Notes under the pieces: model-generated | Told to the model about the DNA's origin: nothing | Seen by the model: only the letters and a program-made list of their open reading frames with translations | The model's database searches: none | In this document: one piece after another, positions 6,879 to 15,084 of the stretch | Layout: the number at the start of each line of letters is the position of its first letter | Position numbering within the stretch: position 1 is the stretch's first letter | Made by a program: the position numbers and the translations under genes | NCBI GenBank assembly: GCA_023461275.1 | Contig: JAEYMI010000094.1 | Location: forward strand, 1 to 31,298 | Origin: Actinomycetes bacterium | Lineage (GTDB): Bacteria > Actinomycetota > Actinomycetes > Mycobacteriales > Mycobacteriaceae | Reading direction: 5' to 3' | DNA: 31,298 bases

Positions 6879-6982
6879 CGAGCTCACGGACGAATATCAG
6901 CAAACAGCAGAACCATCAGCCACTTGAGCACCTTCCGTCACAAGAGGTGGGGCGTGCTAGATTGGAGGCCACTTATCGTGCA

Positions 6983-7053
6983 TGCGGCGTCATGAGGATG
7001 CCGCAAACGTCGGACATCCGACGAGCAGATACGGCCGAGGAAGCCTCCTGGCC
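6983..7053 (+). other. Three consecutive hairpins in the metH leader
   Basis: Three inverted repeats follow each other: TGCGGC/GCCGCA (6983-7005), CGTCGGA-CA-TCCGACG (7008-7023, perfect) and GGCCGAGG/CCTC-CT-GGCC (7033-7053). A possible -10 TAGATT lies at 6958-6963. Together they suggest a structured leader. No known riboswitch consensus (cobalamin or SAM) was recognised. Apart from this and the short leader ORF, nothing else was seen between 6879 and 7172. Confidence 0.4.
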
Positions 7054-7128
7054 AGGCACGACGATGCGGGATGAAATCCAGTGCGCGCAATCGTTGAGTG
7101 TGCTGGACGTCGGAAGAGGAGGCATGTC

Positions 7129-7176
7129 ATGTGTGTTGCGGACACGCGTGTATTTGAGGTTGGGGATCGCCGGTGA
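7129..7176 (+). CDS. 15-residue leader ORF overlapping the metH start
   Basis: ATG 7129 is preceded by AGAGGAGG with a 6-nt spacer, far better than anything in front of metH. The peptide is MCVADTRVFEVGDRR. Its stop TGA (7174-7176) overlaps the metH GTG (7173-7175) as GTGA, so ribosomes ending here could restart on metH. This is a candidate upstream ORF for translational coupling or control of metH. The sequence is too short for homology. Confidence 0.45.
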   Translation: MCVADTRVFEVGDRR

Positions 7177-10100
7177 CTGAACAGAACCATCGTCCGGACG
7201 CCACGGAAACGCTGTCGGAGATTCTCGGACAGCGGCTACTTGTCCTCGACGGCGCCATGGGGACGTTCTTCCAGGGCCTCAAGCTCAGTGAGGCCGACTA
7301 CCGCGGGACGCGCTTTGCCGACTGGCCCGACGATGTGGCCGGCAACAACGACCTGCTCTCGCTGACCTACCCCGACGCCGTCACCGAGGTGCATCGGCAG
7401 TACCTCGCGGCCGGTTCGGACCTGATCGAGACCAACACGTTCAACTCGCAGTCCATCTCGCAGGCCGATTACGGCATGCAAGACCTCGCCTACGAACTCA
7501 ACGTTGCCGCGGCGTCACTGGCGCGGGCGGCGGCCGACGAGTTCACCGCGCAGGACCCGAGCAAGCCGCGCTTCGTTGTCGGTGCGCTCGGCCCCACCAA
7601 CCGCACCGCGTCGATCTCACCCGACGTCAACGATCCCGGCGCCCGCAACGTCACGTTCCAACAGCTCGCCGACGCCTATCTCGAAGAGGCACGTGGACTG
7701 GTCGACGGCGGCGCCGACATCCTGATGATCGAGACCATCTTCGACACCCTCAACGCCAAGGCCGCGATCTTCGCGTTGGAGACGCTGTTCGAGCAGACCG
7801 GCCGCCGCTGGCCGGTGATGATCTCCGGAACCATCACCGATGCCTCGGGCCGCACCTTGAGTGGCCAGACCACCGAGGCCTTCTGGAACTCCATCCGCCA
7901 CGTCAAGCCGTTCAGCGTCGGATTGAACTGTGCGCTGGGTGCGTCGGATCTGCGTCCGTACCTGGCCGAGCTCTCCCGCATCGCCGACTGCTACGTGTCG
8001 GTGCACCCGAATGCCGGTCTGCCCAACGCTTTCGGCGAGTACGACGAGTCGCCGGAAGCGATGGCCGACGTGCTCGGCGAGTTCGCCGACTCGCAACTGA
8101 TGAACATCGTCGGCGGCTGCTGCGGCACCACGCCGGAACACATCGCCGCGATCGCCAAGGCGGTGGACGACAAGACCCCGCGCACCAAGGCCAATCCCAT
8201 TTCTGCGCTACGGCTTTCGGGTCTGGAACCGCTGAACGTGACTGCCGAGAGTCTGTTCGTGAACGTCGGTGAGCGCACCAACATCACGGGGTCGGCGCGA
8301 TTCCGACGGCTGATCCGCGAAGAGGACTACTCGACCGCGGTGTCGGTGGCCGCCGAGCAGATCGAAAACGGCGCGCAGATCATCGACGTCAACATGGACG
8401 AGGGCATGATCGACGGCGTCGCCGCGATGGACAAGTTCATCAAACTCGTTGCGTCCGAACCGGATATCTCCCGGGTGCCGATCATGATCGACTCGTCGAA
8501 GTTCGAGGTCATCGAGGCCGGCCTGCGGTGCGTGCAGGGCCGCCCGATCGTGAACTCCATCTCGCTGAAAGAAGGTGAAGAGCCCTTCCGCGAGCATGCC
8601 CGGCTCTGCCGCAAGTACGGTGCGGCTGTGGTCGTCATGGCCTTCGACGAGCAGGGCCAGGCCGATAATCTGGAGCGCCGCAAGGAGATCTGCTCGCGCG
8701 CCTACCGCATTCTGGTCGATGAGCTCGGCTACGCGGGCGAGGATATCGTCTTCGACCCCAACGTCTTCGCCGTCGGCACCGGCATCGAGGAGCACGCCAA
8801 CTACGGCGTCGACTTCATCGAGGCTGCTCGCTGGATCAGTGAGAATCTGCCGGGCGTCAACATCTCCGGCGGAATCTCCAACGTCTCTTTCAGCTTCCGT
8901 GGCAACAATGCGGTGCGCGAGGCGATCCACGCGGTCTTCCTCTATCACGCGATCCCGGCCGGGTTGTCGATGGGCATCGTCAACGCCGGCGCGCTCGCGG
9001 TCTACGACGACCTCGACCCGACGCTGCGCGAACGCATCGAAGATGTGATCCTCAACCGTCGCCCGGATGCCACCGAGCGACTCCTGGAGATCGCCGACGA
9101 GCATGCCGGCACCGGCGAGAAGGCCGAGAAGGCCACCGATGCGTGGCGGGAACTGCCTGTCGGAGAACGCATCACGCATTCGCTGGTGAAGGGCATCGAC
9201 ACCTACGTCGAGGCCGACGCCGAGGAACTGCGCGCCGAGGTCGCCGCCCGTGGCGGACACCCCGTCGAGGTCATCGAGGGTCCGCTGATGGACGGTATGA
9301 ACGTCGTCGGCGACCTGTTCGGTGCCGGCAAGATGTTCCTGCCGCAGGTGGTCAAGTCTGCTCGCGTGATGAAAAAGGCTGTGGGATACCTGGTTCCGTT
9401 CATCGAGGCGGAGAAGGACCCGAACAGTGTGGCCCGCAGCAACGGTCGCGTCGTGATGGCCACCGTCAAGGGTGACGTCCATGACATCGGTAAGAACATC
9501 GTCGGAGTGGTATTGCAGTGCAACAACTATGAGGTCGTCGACCTCGGCGTGATGGTGCCCGCGCAGACCATTCTGGACAAGGCCAAAGAGGTCGACGCCG
9601 ACGTCATCGGACTGTCGGGCCTGATCACCCCGTCGCTCGACGAGATGGTCAACCTGGCCGGCGAGATGGAACGTCAGGGGTTCAATATCCCGCTGCTGAT
9701 CGGTGGCGCGACGACGTCCCGCGCACACACCGCGGTCAAGATCAAGCCCAAGTACGAGGGTCCGGTCATCTGGGTGAAGGATGCCTCACGCTCGGTTCCC
9801 GTTGTCTCGGCGCTGCTTTCGGACACGCAACGTCCGCAGCTGCTGGCCGACACCGACGCCGACTACGCGTCACTGCGGGAACGTCATGCCAATAAGTCCG
9901 AGCGTCCGCTGGTGTCTCTCGCCGACGCGCGTGCACGTCGGACCCCGATCGAGTGGGACGGCTACACCCCGCCCGCGCCGACGTTCACCGGCGTCAAGGT
10001 GTTCGCCGACTATCCGATCGCCGAACTGCGTGAGTATATCGACTGGCAGCCGTTCTTCAACGCGTGGGAGATGAAGGGGCGCTACCCCGACATCCTCAAC

Positions 10101-10889
10101 AACCCCGCCTCGGCCGAGGCCGCCCGCAAACTGTTCGACGACGCGAACGAGATGCTCGACCGGATCTCGGCGGAGGGATGGCTGACTGCCAACGGCGTGA
10201 TCGGGTTCTTCCCGGCGAACGCCGTCGGCGACGACATCGAGGTCTATACCGACGCCGACCGCACCGAGGTCGCGACCACGCTCTACAACCTGCGTCAGCA
10301 GGGCGTGCACCGTGAGGGCGTGCCCAACCGGAGTCTCGGAGACTTCGTGGCGCCCAAGGAAACCGGGCTGGCCGACTATGTCGGCGGGTTCGCCGTCACC
10401 GCCGGGCACGGTTCGCAGGAGCGGTGCGAGGCGTTCAAGGCCGACCTCGACGACTACTCGGCGATCCTGCTGGAGTCGGTCGCCGACCGTCTCGCCGAGG
10501 CCTTCGCCGAGCGCATGCACGAGCTGGTGCGCACGCAGCTGTGGGGCTACGCGCCCGAGGAGTCGCTGGACAACGCGGATCTGATCAACGAGCGCTACAC
10601 CGGAATCCGGCCTGCGCCAGGCTATCCCGCCTGCCCGGAGCACACCGAGAAGGTCACGCTGTTCGACATGCTCTCCGCGGAGGAGAACACCGGCATCACA
10701 CTCAGCGAGTCGATGGCGATGTGGCCCGGTGCCTCGGTCAGCGGCTGGTACTTCTCGCACCCGCAGTCGCAGTACTTCGTCGTCGGACGGCTCGGCCGCG
10801 ACCAGGTCGCCGACTACGCCGACCGGAAGGGCTGGACGATCGAGGAAGCCGAACGCTGGCTCGCGCCCAACCTCGGGTATGCCAACTGA
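7173..10889 (+). CDS. metH: Cobalamin-dependent methionine synthase
   Basis: A 1238-residue MetH of full length. It transfers the methyl of 5-methyltetrahydrofolate to homocysteine through methylcobalamin in the cytosol. Domains in order: homocysteine-binding barrel (about 10-330; LDGAMGTFFQ, zinc ligands Cys253, Cys316 and Cys317 in GLNC and GGCCGTT); pterin-binding domain (about 350-620; NVGERTNITGS, IDVNMDEGMIDG, NISGGISNVSF); cobalamin cap and Rossmann domain (about 650-890; GDVHDIGKNIVG with His770 as the lower cobalt ligand, then SGLITPS and GGATTSR); and the C-terminal SAM-binding reactivation domain (about 900-1238; RPAPGYPACPEH, YFVVGRLGRDQ). GTG 7173 is in the right place for homologs but lacks its own Shine-Dalgarno and overlaps the leader ORF. 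Vitamin B12 dependence is family knowledge. Confidence 0.97.
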   Translation: MTEQNHRPDATETLSEILGQRLLVLDGAMGTFFQGLKLSEADYRGTRFADWPDDVAGNNDLLSLTYPDAVTEVHRQYLAAGSDLIETNTFNSQSISQADYGMQDLAYELNVAAASLARAAADEFTAQDPSKPRFVVGALGPTNRTASISPDVNDPGARNVTFQQLADAYLEEARGLVDGGADILMIETIFDTLNAKAAIFALETLFEQTGRRWPVMISGTITDASGRTLSGQTTEAFWNSIRHVKPFSVGLNCALGASDLRPYLAELSRIADCYVSVHPNAGLPNAFGEYDESPEAMADVLGEFADSQLMNIVGGCCGTTPEHIAAIAKAVDDKTPRTKANPISALRLSGLEPLNVTAESLFVNVGERTNITGSARFRRLIREEDYSTAVSVAAEQIENGAQIIDVNMDEGMIDGVAAMDKFIKLVASEPDISRVPIMIDSSKFEVIEAGLRCVQGRPIVNSISLKEGEEPFREHARLCRKYGAAVVVMAFDEQGQADNLERRKEICSRAYRILVDELGYAGEDIVFDPNVFAVGTGIEEHANYGVDFIEAARWISENLPGVNISGGISNVSFSFRGNNAVREAIHAVFLYHAIPAGLSMGIVNAGALAVYDDLDPTLRERIEDVILNRRPDATERLLEIADEHAGTGEKAEKATDAWRELPVGERITHSLVKGIDTYVEADAEELRAEVAARGGHPVEVIEGPLMDGMNVVGDLFGAGKMFLPQVVKSARVMKKAVGYLVPFIEAEKDPNSVARSNGRVVMATVKGDVHDIGKNIVGVVLQCNNYEVVDLGVMVPAQTILDKAKEVDADVIGLSGLITPSLDEMVNLAGEMERQGFNIPLLIGGATTSRAHTAVKIKPKYEGPVIWVKDASRSVPVVSALLSDTQRPQLLADTDADYASLRERHANKSERPLVSLADARARRTPIEWDGYTPPAPTFTGVKVFADYPIAELREYIDWQPFFNAWEMKGRYPDILNNPASAEAARKLFDDANEMLDRISAEGWLTANGVIGFFPANAVGDDIEVYTDADRTEVATTLYNLRQQGVHREGVPNRSLGDFVAPKETGLADYVGGFAVTAGHGSQERCEAFKADLDDYSAILLESVADRLAEAFAERMHELVRTQLWGYAPEESLDNADLINERYTGIRPAPGYPACPEHTEKVTLFDMLSAEENTGITLSESMAMWPGASVSGWYFSHPQSQYFVVGRLGRDQVADYADRKGWTIEEAERWLAPNLGYAN

Positions 10890-10921
10890 GATCGGTCCGG
10901 CTGGTTGTGTGCATTGGCGGC

Positions 10922-10927
10922 TAGGCT
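10922..10927 (+). promoter_or_regulatory. -10 box TAGGCT for a leaderless transcript
   Basis: TAGGCT lies 7 nt before ATG 10935 with no Shine-Dalgarno between, as in leaderless mycobacterial genes. It supports ATG 10935 over the upstream GTG 10905. Confidence 0.4.
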
Positions 10928-10934
10928 CGACGAG

Positions 10935-11693
10935 ATGCGCATGATCTACCGACACCTACCCGACGGCGATCTGCCGCTCGCGGTACGCACGTCAGGGTCG
11001 CTGAGAAGCGGAGTTCCGGTGCTGCTCGTGCACGGCATGGGTGACGATCACTCGACGTGGCGCTCGTTGGGTTCTGTGCTGCGGCATATCGGCAGGCCGG
11101 TCATCTCGGTGGACATGCGTGGGCACGGCCGCAGCGGGCGTGCGTCGTCGTATCTGCTCGATGACTTCGCCGCCGACCTCGGGTTCGTTCTCGACGAGAT
11201 GGCCGTCGACGAGGCCGACGTGGTGGGCCACTCGCTCGGTGCGCACACCGCACTGCGATTCGCGATGGCGCAGCCGGGCAGGGTGCGGCGGCTGGTGCTC
11301 GAGGAGATTCCGCCGATGCCGCGTGATCAGGCCGATCTCGACGAGCACATCGTGGTGTCGGCGACGGTGGCCGAACGGGCCAGAGGCGTGTGGAAGGCGG
11401 CGCGAAACCCGTTTCCGCTCATCAGGTTCGACGCGATGGTGCAGAGATCGGTGACCGAAGAGTTCCGCCAGGCGCAACCGCAATGGTGGGACGATGCGGC
11501 CAGTCTCGACGTGGCATCGCTGATCATTTCCGGCGGCGACCGCAGCTTCCTGCCGGTTCGCCATCTGAGGGCTCTCGGCGAGGTGATGCCCGACGCGGAG
11601 TTCACCACGATCGCGGTCGGGCACAGCGTGCATCGCGACGCCAGAATCCGGTTCGACGCGACGGTGTCGGATTTCCTGTTCACCGGAAGGTGA
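10935..11693 (+). CDS. Alpha/beta-fold hydrolase
   Basis: A 252-residue serine hydrolase of the alpha/beta superfamily. LLVHGMGDDHSTW forms the oxyanion region. The nucleophile is Ser100 in GHSLG. The acid is probably Asp202 in ISGGDRSF, and the catalytic His is His230 in VGHSVHRD. DMRGHGRSG is the usual strand-turn motif before the nucleophile. No signal peptide is seen, so it is probably cytosolic. It begins 45 bp after metH, probably from its own leaderless promoter. The substrate cannot be told: esterases, lactonases and haloperoxidase-like proteins share these motifs. Confidence 0.88.
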   Translation: MRMIYRHLPDGDLPLAVRTSGSLRSGVPVLLVHGMGDDHSTWRSLGSVLRHIGRPVISVDMRGHGRSGRASSYLLDDFAADLGFVLDEMAVDEADVVGHSLGAHTALRFAMAQPGRVRRLVLEEIPPMPRDQADLDEHIVVSATVAERARGVWKAARNPFPLIRFDAMVQRSVTEEFRQAQPQWWDDAASLDVASLIISGGDRSFLPVRHLRALGEVMPDAEFTTIAVGHSVHRDARIRFDATVSDFLFTGR

Positions 11694-11735
11694 TTCGGGC
11701 GGAACCGACTGGGCCGTGCTCGCGTCGAAAAGAGC

Positions 11736-12809
11736 ATGACAACTTCCACGCGCTCGTCCGGTGCCCCTTCTCCATCGACACCATCTGACCCGTCGGCACC
11801 ATCGGCTCTGCCGGCAACACCTGATGTGCCGGGAACGCTCGCGCTGCCGCCGGTACTCGCCGAGTGGTTGGCCGCGGGCGACCGCGCCGCCGAACTCCAC
11901 AACGACACCGTCGAGGTGGACCAGATGTGGTGGAGCGCCGCGCTCGGTGCCCACCGGTTCATGAATACCGTTGCCGCTGAGAATCTTCGCATCACCGATG
12001 TGTTCGCGATCGGTGCCCGGGCCGCGGATTCTCCCGAATCCGCGCTCGCATTGCTGTGGAACAGCGTGGCGTTCTGCCACGGACGGGGTAACGCGACCAA
12101 CAAGCGACGTATCGCGGCGGTCGCCGACGATCGGCACCGCATCGGTGCGCTGCTGCAGGAGGCCGCGGCACTCAGCGTGAGCGATCCGGGGCGTGCCTTC
12201 GAACTGCTCAAACCCGAGCGCGGCAGCGCGACCATCGACGGACTCGGCGCAGCGGGCTTCACGTGGTTCCTCTACTTCGCCGGCGGTGGCGAGCCGACGC
12301 ACCCCAGCCAGGTTCTCGACGTCAAGGTGGCTCGCAGCCTGCGGCTCGCGGGCTGGCAGAAGCTGCGCCAGAACAGTTGGACCGCAACCGAATACGTCGC
12401 CTATCTGGCGCTGGTGGATCGTTGGCGGAAGGAATCCGGACTCGAACGCACCGATCTGGTCGTGCGTGGGCTCACGGCGGTCACCCCGTCGAGCGATGTG
12501 AACTACCCGTGGCAGGCGTGGGATCGCACCACCAGACGCGACGAGTGGGTCAACGGGCCGTTCAACGCCGACGAACTCCGCCAGATCTACCACTGGCTGG
12601 CGCTCATCGCCGATGCTTTCCCGTGGTCGACGGCGTCGTCGGACTTCGAGGACATCGGCCGCAAGATCAGGGCCATGCACAACGTCGACGTCAGTGGCGG
12701 CCCGCGGCTGACCGGTCGCCGCGATGACTATCCATACCGGTCGTCGCGTCGTGGGTACTCGGGCGGGAGCTACTCTGGCGGCAGGTACGACGACGAGGGG
12801 CCGTTCTAG
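11736..12809 (+). CDS. OGG-fold (8-oxoguanine glycosylase-like) protein with Gly/Tyr/Arg tail
   Basis: A 357-residue protein. Residues 1-32 are a low-complexity Ser/Thr/Pro/Ala stretch. The core (about 38-310) contains GRGNATNKRRI, a helical segment, GLGAAGFTWFLYFAGG and VLDVKVARSLRLAG. This order resembles actinobacterial proteins annotated as OGG-fold, related to 8-oxoguanine DNA glycosylase; the assignment is from memory and moderate. The C-terminal ~30 residues are rich in Arg, Gly, Ser and Tyr (RSSRRGYSGGSYSGGRYDD), resembling nucleic-acid-binding RGG/YGG tails. ATG 11736 has a weak AAAGAG upstream. A DNA or RNA repair or modification role is possible but not shown; it may also be catalytically inactive. 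Confidence 0.6.
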   Translation: MTTSTRSSGAPSPSTPSDPSAPSALPATPDVPGTLALPPVLAEWLAAGDRAAELHNDTVEVDQMWWSAALGAHRFMNTVAAENLRITDVFAIGARAADSPESALALLWNSVAFCHGRGNATNKRRIAAVADDRHRIGALLQEAAALSVSDPGRAFELLKPERGSATIDGLGAAGFTWFLYFAGGGEPTHPSQVLDVKVARSLRLAGWQKLRQNSWTATEYVAYLALVDRWRKESGLERTDLVVRGLTAVTPSSDVNYPWQAWDRTTRRDEWVNGPFNADELRQIYHWLALIADAFPWSTASSDFEDIGRKIRAMHNVDVSGGPRLTGRRDDYPYRSSRRGYSGGSYSGGRYDDEGPF

Positions 12810-12864
12810 GTACGCTGGCCCGGGTGTTGTGATCGGTTGCAGCGCAACAGAATTAGGTCCGATC

Positions 12865-12930
12865 AGAAACCTCGGTTCTCGCTAGAAACACTGTGCGTGC
12901 GTAGTGTTTCTGACGAGAAGCGGCGTTTCT
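12865..12930. terminator. Long inverted repeat between convergent genes
   Basis: Arms 12865-12892 and 12903-12930 pair at 23 of 28 positions, with a perfect inner stem AGAAACACT/AGTGTTTCT and a 10-nt loop. It lies between the OGG-fold gene (+) and the DUF2236 gene (-), so it can act as a bidirectional terminator. Confidence 0.65.
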
Positions 12931-12961
12931 GTCCTGGCGCCGGGGCCTGACCCATTAGGAC

Positions 12962-13921
12962 TCAGCCGGTCGACCGGTTGTGCAGCGCACGGGGATCCAC
13001 CCCGACGGCCTGCCACGCCTCGGCCGCCCATGGCACGTAGAGCCACGTGACCGGCAGTCGGTTGAACACCGGGTTGAGTGCTCGCATCATCGCGGCGAAG
13101 CGTTGGAACCGCTTGTCCTTCTTGGCATCCCAGTCCAGGCCGCACACCTCGCGCATCTGCGGCGGCAGCGTGCCGACCACCACCGTGCGCAGCATGGCGT
13201 TGAGCGGAGCCGACATCAGCGGCCAGAGGAACGCCGGAACACGCGCCGGGCGGGGGAGTCCTTTGCGGAGGTAGCCGGTCGCGTAGACGATCGTCTTGTG
13301 CGACACGAAGCGGTCGAGCATGTCGTCCCAATACGCGAGGAACTCGTCGTAGGTCTGGGGTTGGCTGCGAGCACTCACGCCGTAAAGCGAGTACCAGACC
13401 TTGCTCTCGTCGAAAATCCGTTCCTTCTCGGCGCGGCTGAGGCGGCGGATGAAGGTGTCGGTGACGTAGAGGACCTGGTCGACGAACGTCGCGTGCGCCC
13501 AATAGAACAGCTCGGGATTGAGCGCGTGATAGCGCGAGCCGTCGGAGATGGTGCCCTTGATATCGCGATGGAAGTCGCGCACCGTCCGGCCCCACTTCTG
13601 TGGTTCGGTGCTGTAGACGGTGCGCATCACCGGCGGGCCGGTGCGACGGGCGCGGCCGATGAAGTCGTCGAAGATGACCGAATGATCCAGCACCCCCTGC
13701 CCGAGCTGCTCGATGCAGTTCTCGGTGCCCGCGAGCCGCTGGAATCCGAGCAGGCCGCGGATGTCGCCGTAGAACTTCCAGATCAGGGAATCCGCGCCGA
13801 GTCGCGGCGCGGGCCGGTCGACGTCAGAGCTCGCGTCGGCAGCGTCGTCGACGAGAACCGGCTCCGCGTCGCGGATGGCCTCATCGAAGGGCCTGCGCTC
13901 GAATCCCTGGTTGACTGACAT
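12962..13921 (-). CDS. DUF2236 oxygenase, MpaB/latex-clearing (Lcp) type
   Basis: A 319-residue protein of the MpaB/Lcp/DUF2236 family, all-helical b-type haem proteins; members include rubber oxygenase Lcp and fungal MpaB. Family features are DSLIWKFYGDIRGLLGF near the N-terminus, DHSVIFDDFIGRARRT, a His in FHRDIKG and the HALNPELFYWAHATFVD block containing the probable proximal haem His. Then come RLSRAEKERIFDESKVWYSLYGV and a C-terminal hydrophobic LPVTWLYVPWAAEAW. No signal peptide is evident. ATG 13921 is chosen because TAGGGT lies 7 nt upstream (leaderless pattern); an extension from 13984 would overlap menC. It is divergent from menC by 39 bp. Substrate unknown. Confidence 0.8.
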   Translation of the reverse strand: MSVNQGFERRPFDEAIRDAEPVLVDDAADASSDVDRPAPRLGADSLIWKFYGDIRGLLGFQRLAGTENCIEQLGQGVLDHSVIFDDFIGRARRTGPPVMRTVYSTEPQKWGRTVRDFHRDIKGTISDGSRYHALNPELFYWAHATFVDQVLYVTDTFIRRLSRAEKERIFDESKVWYSLYGVSARSQPQTYDEFLAYWDDMLDRFVSHKTIVYATGYLRKGLPRPARVPAFLWPLMSAPLNAMLRTVVVGTLPPQMREVCGLDWDAKKDKRFQRFAAMMRALNPVFNRLPVTWLYVPWAAEAWQAVGVDPRALHNRSTG

Positions 13922-13928
13922 GACGGCC

Positions 13929-13934
13929 ACCCTA
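13929..13934 (-). promoter_or_regulatory. -10 box TAGGGT for a leaderless transcript
   Basis: Minus-strand TAGGGT is followed by 7 nt and ATG 13921, the same layout as at 1194 and 10922. It also lies in the short divergent gap before menC. Confidence 0.4.
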
Positions 13935-13960
13935 CCGAAGGAAGGAACAGAACAATCAAT

Positions 13961-14971
13961 TTGTTCCAAGATCTCGCCGCGCAACTCGGCGGCACAGTGC
14001 CCGATGGCACGCTGCCCGACGTCGCCGACCTCCTGAGCACCGCGATCGTGGTGCGGCTACCGATGCGCACGCGATTTCGGGGCATCACCGAACGCGAGAC
14101 CATGGTGTTTCGGGGGCCCGCCGGCTGGGGTGAGTTCGGGCCGTTCCCGGAGTACGACGACGCCGAGGCCGCCGCCTGGCTGGCCGCCGGCATCGAGGCC
14201 GCCTACCTCGGCCCGCCGACGCCGGTGCGCGAGAGTGTCGCGATCAACGCGACCGTGCCCGCGGTTCCCGCCGCCGACGTCGCCGGCATCCTCGCTCGTT
14301 TCCCCGGCGCGACCACCGCCAAGGTGAAGGTCGCCGAAAAAGGTCAGACCCTCGACGACGACGTCGCCCGCGTCGCCGCGGCACGCGAGCACATCCCGAT
14401 CGTGCGGGTCGACGCGAACGGCGGGTGGACCCCCGATGAGGCGGTGACCGCGATCAACGCCATCGGCGACGTCGAGTACGTCGAACAGCCCTGCGCCACA
14501 GTCGAAGAGCTCGCCGAGGTGCGTCGTCGGGTCGATGTGCCGATCGCGGCCGACGAGTCGATCCGGCGGGCCGCCGATCCCTTCCGGGTCGTCGAGGCGC
14601 AGGCAGCCGACATTGCCGTACTCAAGGTGGCGCCATTGGGCGGGATGCGTGCGTTGCTGCGCCTGGCCGAGGCGATCGGATTGCCGGTGGTGGTCTCCAG
14701 CGCGCTCGATTCCGCGGTCGGAATGGCCGCCGGCGTCGCCGCCGCCGCCGCGTTGCCAGACCTTCCGCACGCGTGCGGCCTGGGCACCGGATCGCTACTT
14801 GTCGCCGATGTTGCCGACGGCTTCTCGCCGATCGACGGCATGGTCACGCCACGGTGGTTCGACGCCGGGCAGGCCATTGCGCAGCAGACGCCTCGCGTCG
14901 AACCCGATCGCGAACTCTGGTGGCGTGAGCGCCTCACGCGATGTCATGCGCTGCTGGTCGGCACCGCGTAG
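13961..14971 (+). CDS. menC: o-Succinylbenzoate synthase
   Basis: An enolase-superfamily dehydratase of menaquinone synthesis, converting SHCHC to o-succinylbenzoate. Catalytic residues are all present: Lys121 and Lys123 (AKVKVAEKG), metal ligands Asp151 (VRVDANGGW), Glu175 (EYVEQP) and Asp198 (AADES), and Lys222 (AVLKVAPLGG). The N-terminal capping domain carries LPMRTRFRGITERE and PAGWGEFGPFPEY, characteristic of the actinobacterial form. The TTG at 13961 has GAAGGAA 15 nt upstream, which is long. GTG 13997 in frame would give a protein closer to mycobacterial MenC length, so the first 12 residues are doubtful. No other men gene is nearby. Confidence 0.92.
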   Translation: MFQDLAAQLGGTVPDGTLPDVADLLSTAIVVRLPMRTRFRGITERETMVFRGPAGWGEFGPFPEYDDAEAAAWLAAGIEAAYLGPPTPVRESVAINATVPAVPAADVAGILARFPGATTAKVKVAEKGQTLDDDVARVAAAREHIPIVRVDANGGWTPDEAVTAINAIGDVEYVEQPCATVEELAEVRRRVDVPIAADESIRRAADPFRVVEAQAADIAVLKVAPLGGMRALLRLAEAIGLPVVVSSALDSAVGMAAGVAAAAALPDLPHACGLGTGSLLVADVADGFSPIDGMVTPRWFDAGQAIAQQTPRVEPDRELWWRERLTRCHALLVGTA

Positions 14972-15009
14972 CTCGGAATCGGTTCAACAACAGAACCCGC
15001 GTCACGCTA

Positions 15010-15033
15010 GAAACAATCTGAAATCTTTGTTTC
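15010..15033. terminator. GAAACAA/TTGTTTC hairpin between menC and the P450 operon
   Basis: A 7-bp inverted repeat, GAAACAA (15010-15016) and TTGTTTC (15027-15033), with a 10-nt spacer. It lies 39 bp after menC and 52 bp before the P450. It may be a terminator for menC or an operator for the TetR protein of the downstream operon; the sequence does not decide. Confidence 0.4.
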
Positions 15034-15084
15034 AATGGCTGAAGGTGGGCCGGGACGACGAGGACCGTACGCAGGGAGACAGTG

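Noticed and set aside
6879..7172. Cobalamin or SAM riboswitch before metH
   Set aside because: I looked for the B12-box and SAM-IV type consensus and saw neither; only simple hairpins are present. A covariance search would settle it.
6875..7180. 101-codon plus-strand ORF upstream of metH
   Set aside because: No ribosome site at its start and no recognisable protein character. The hairpins and the short leader ORF in another frame explain the region better.
8208..9728. 506-codon antisense ORF inside metH, and other long minus-strand frames there
   Set aside because: A mirror of high-GC codon bias. It encodes His/Asp/Gly-rich sequence without domain motifs, while the sense strand is an unambiguous MetH.
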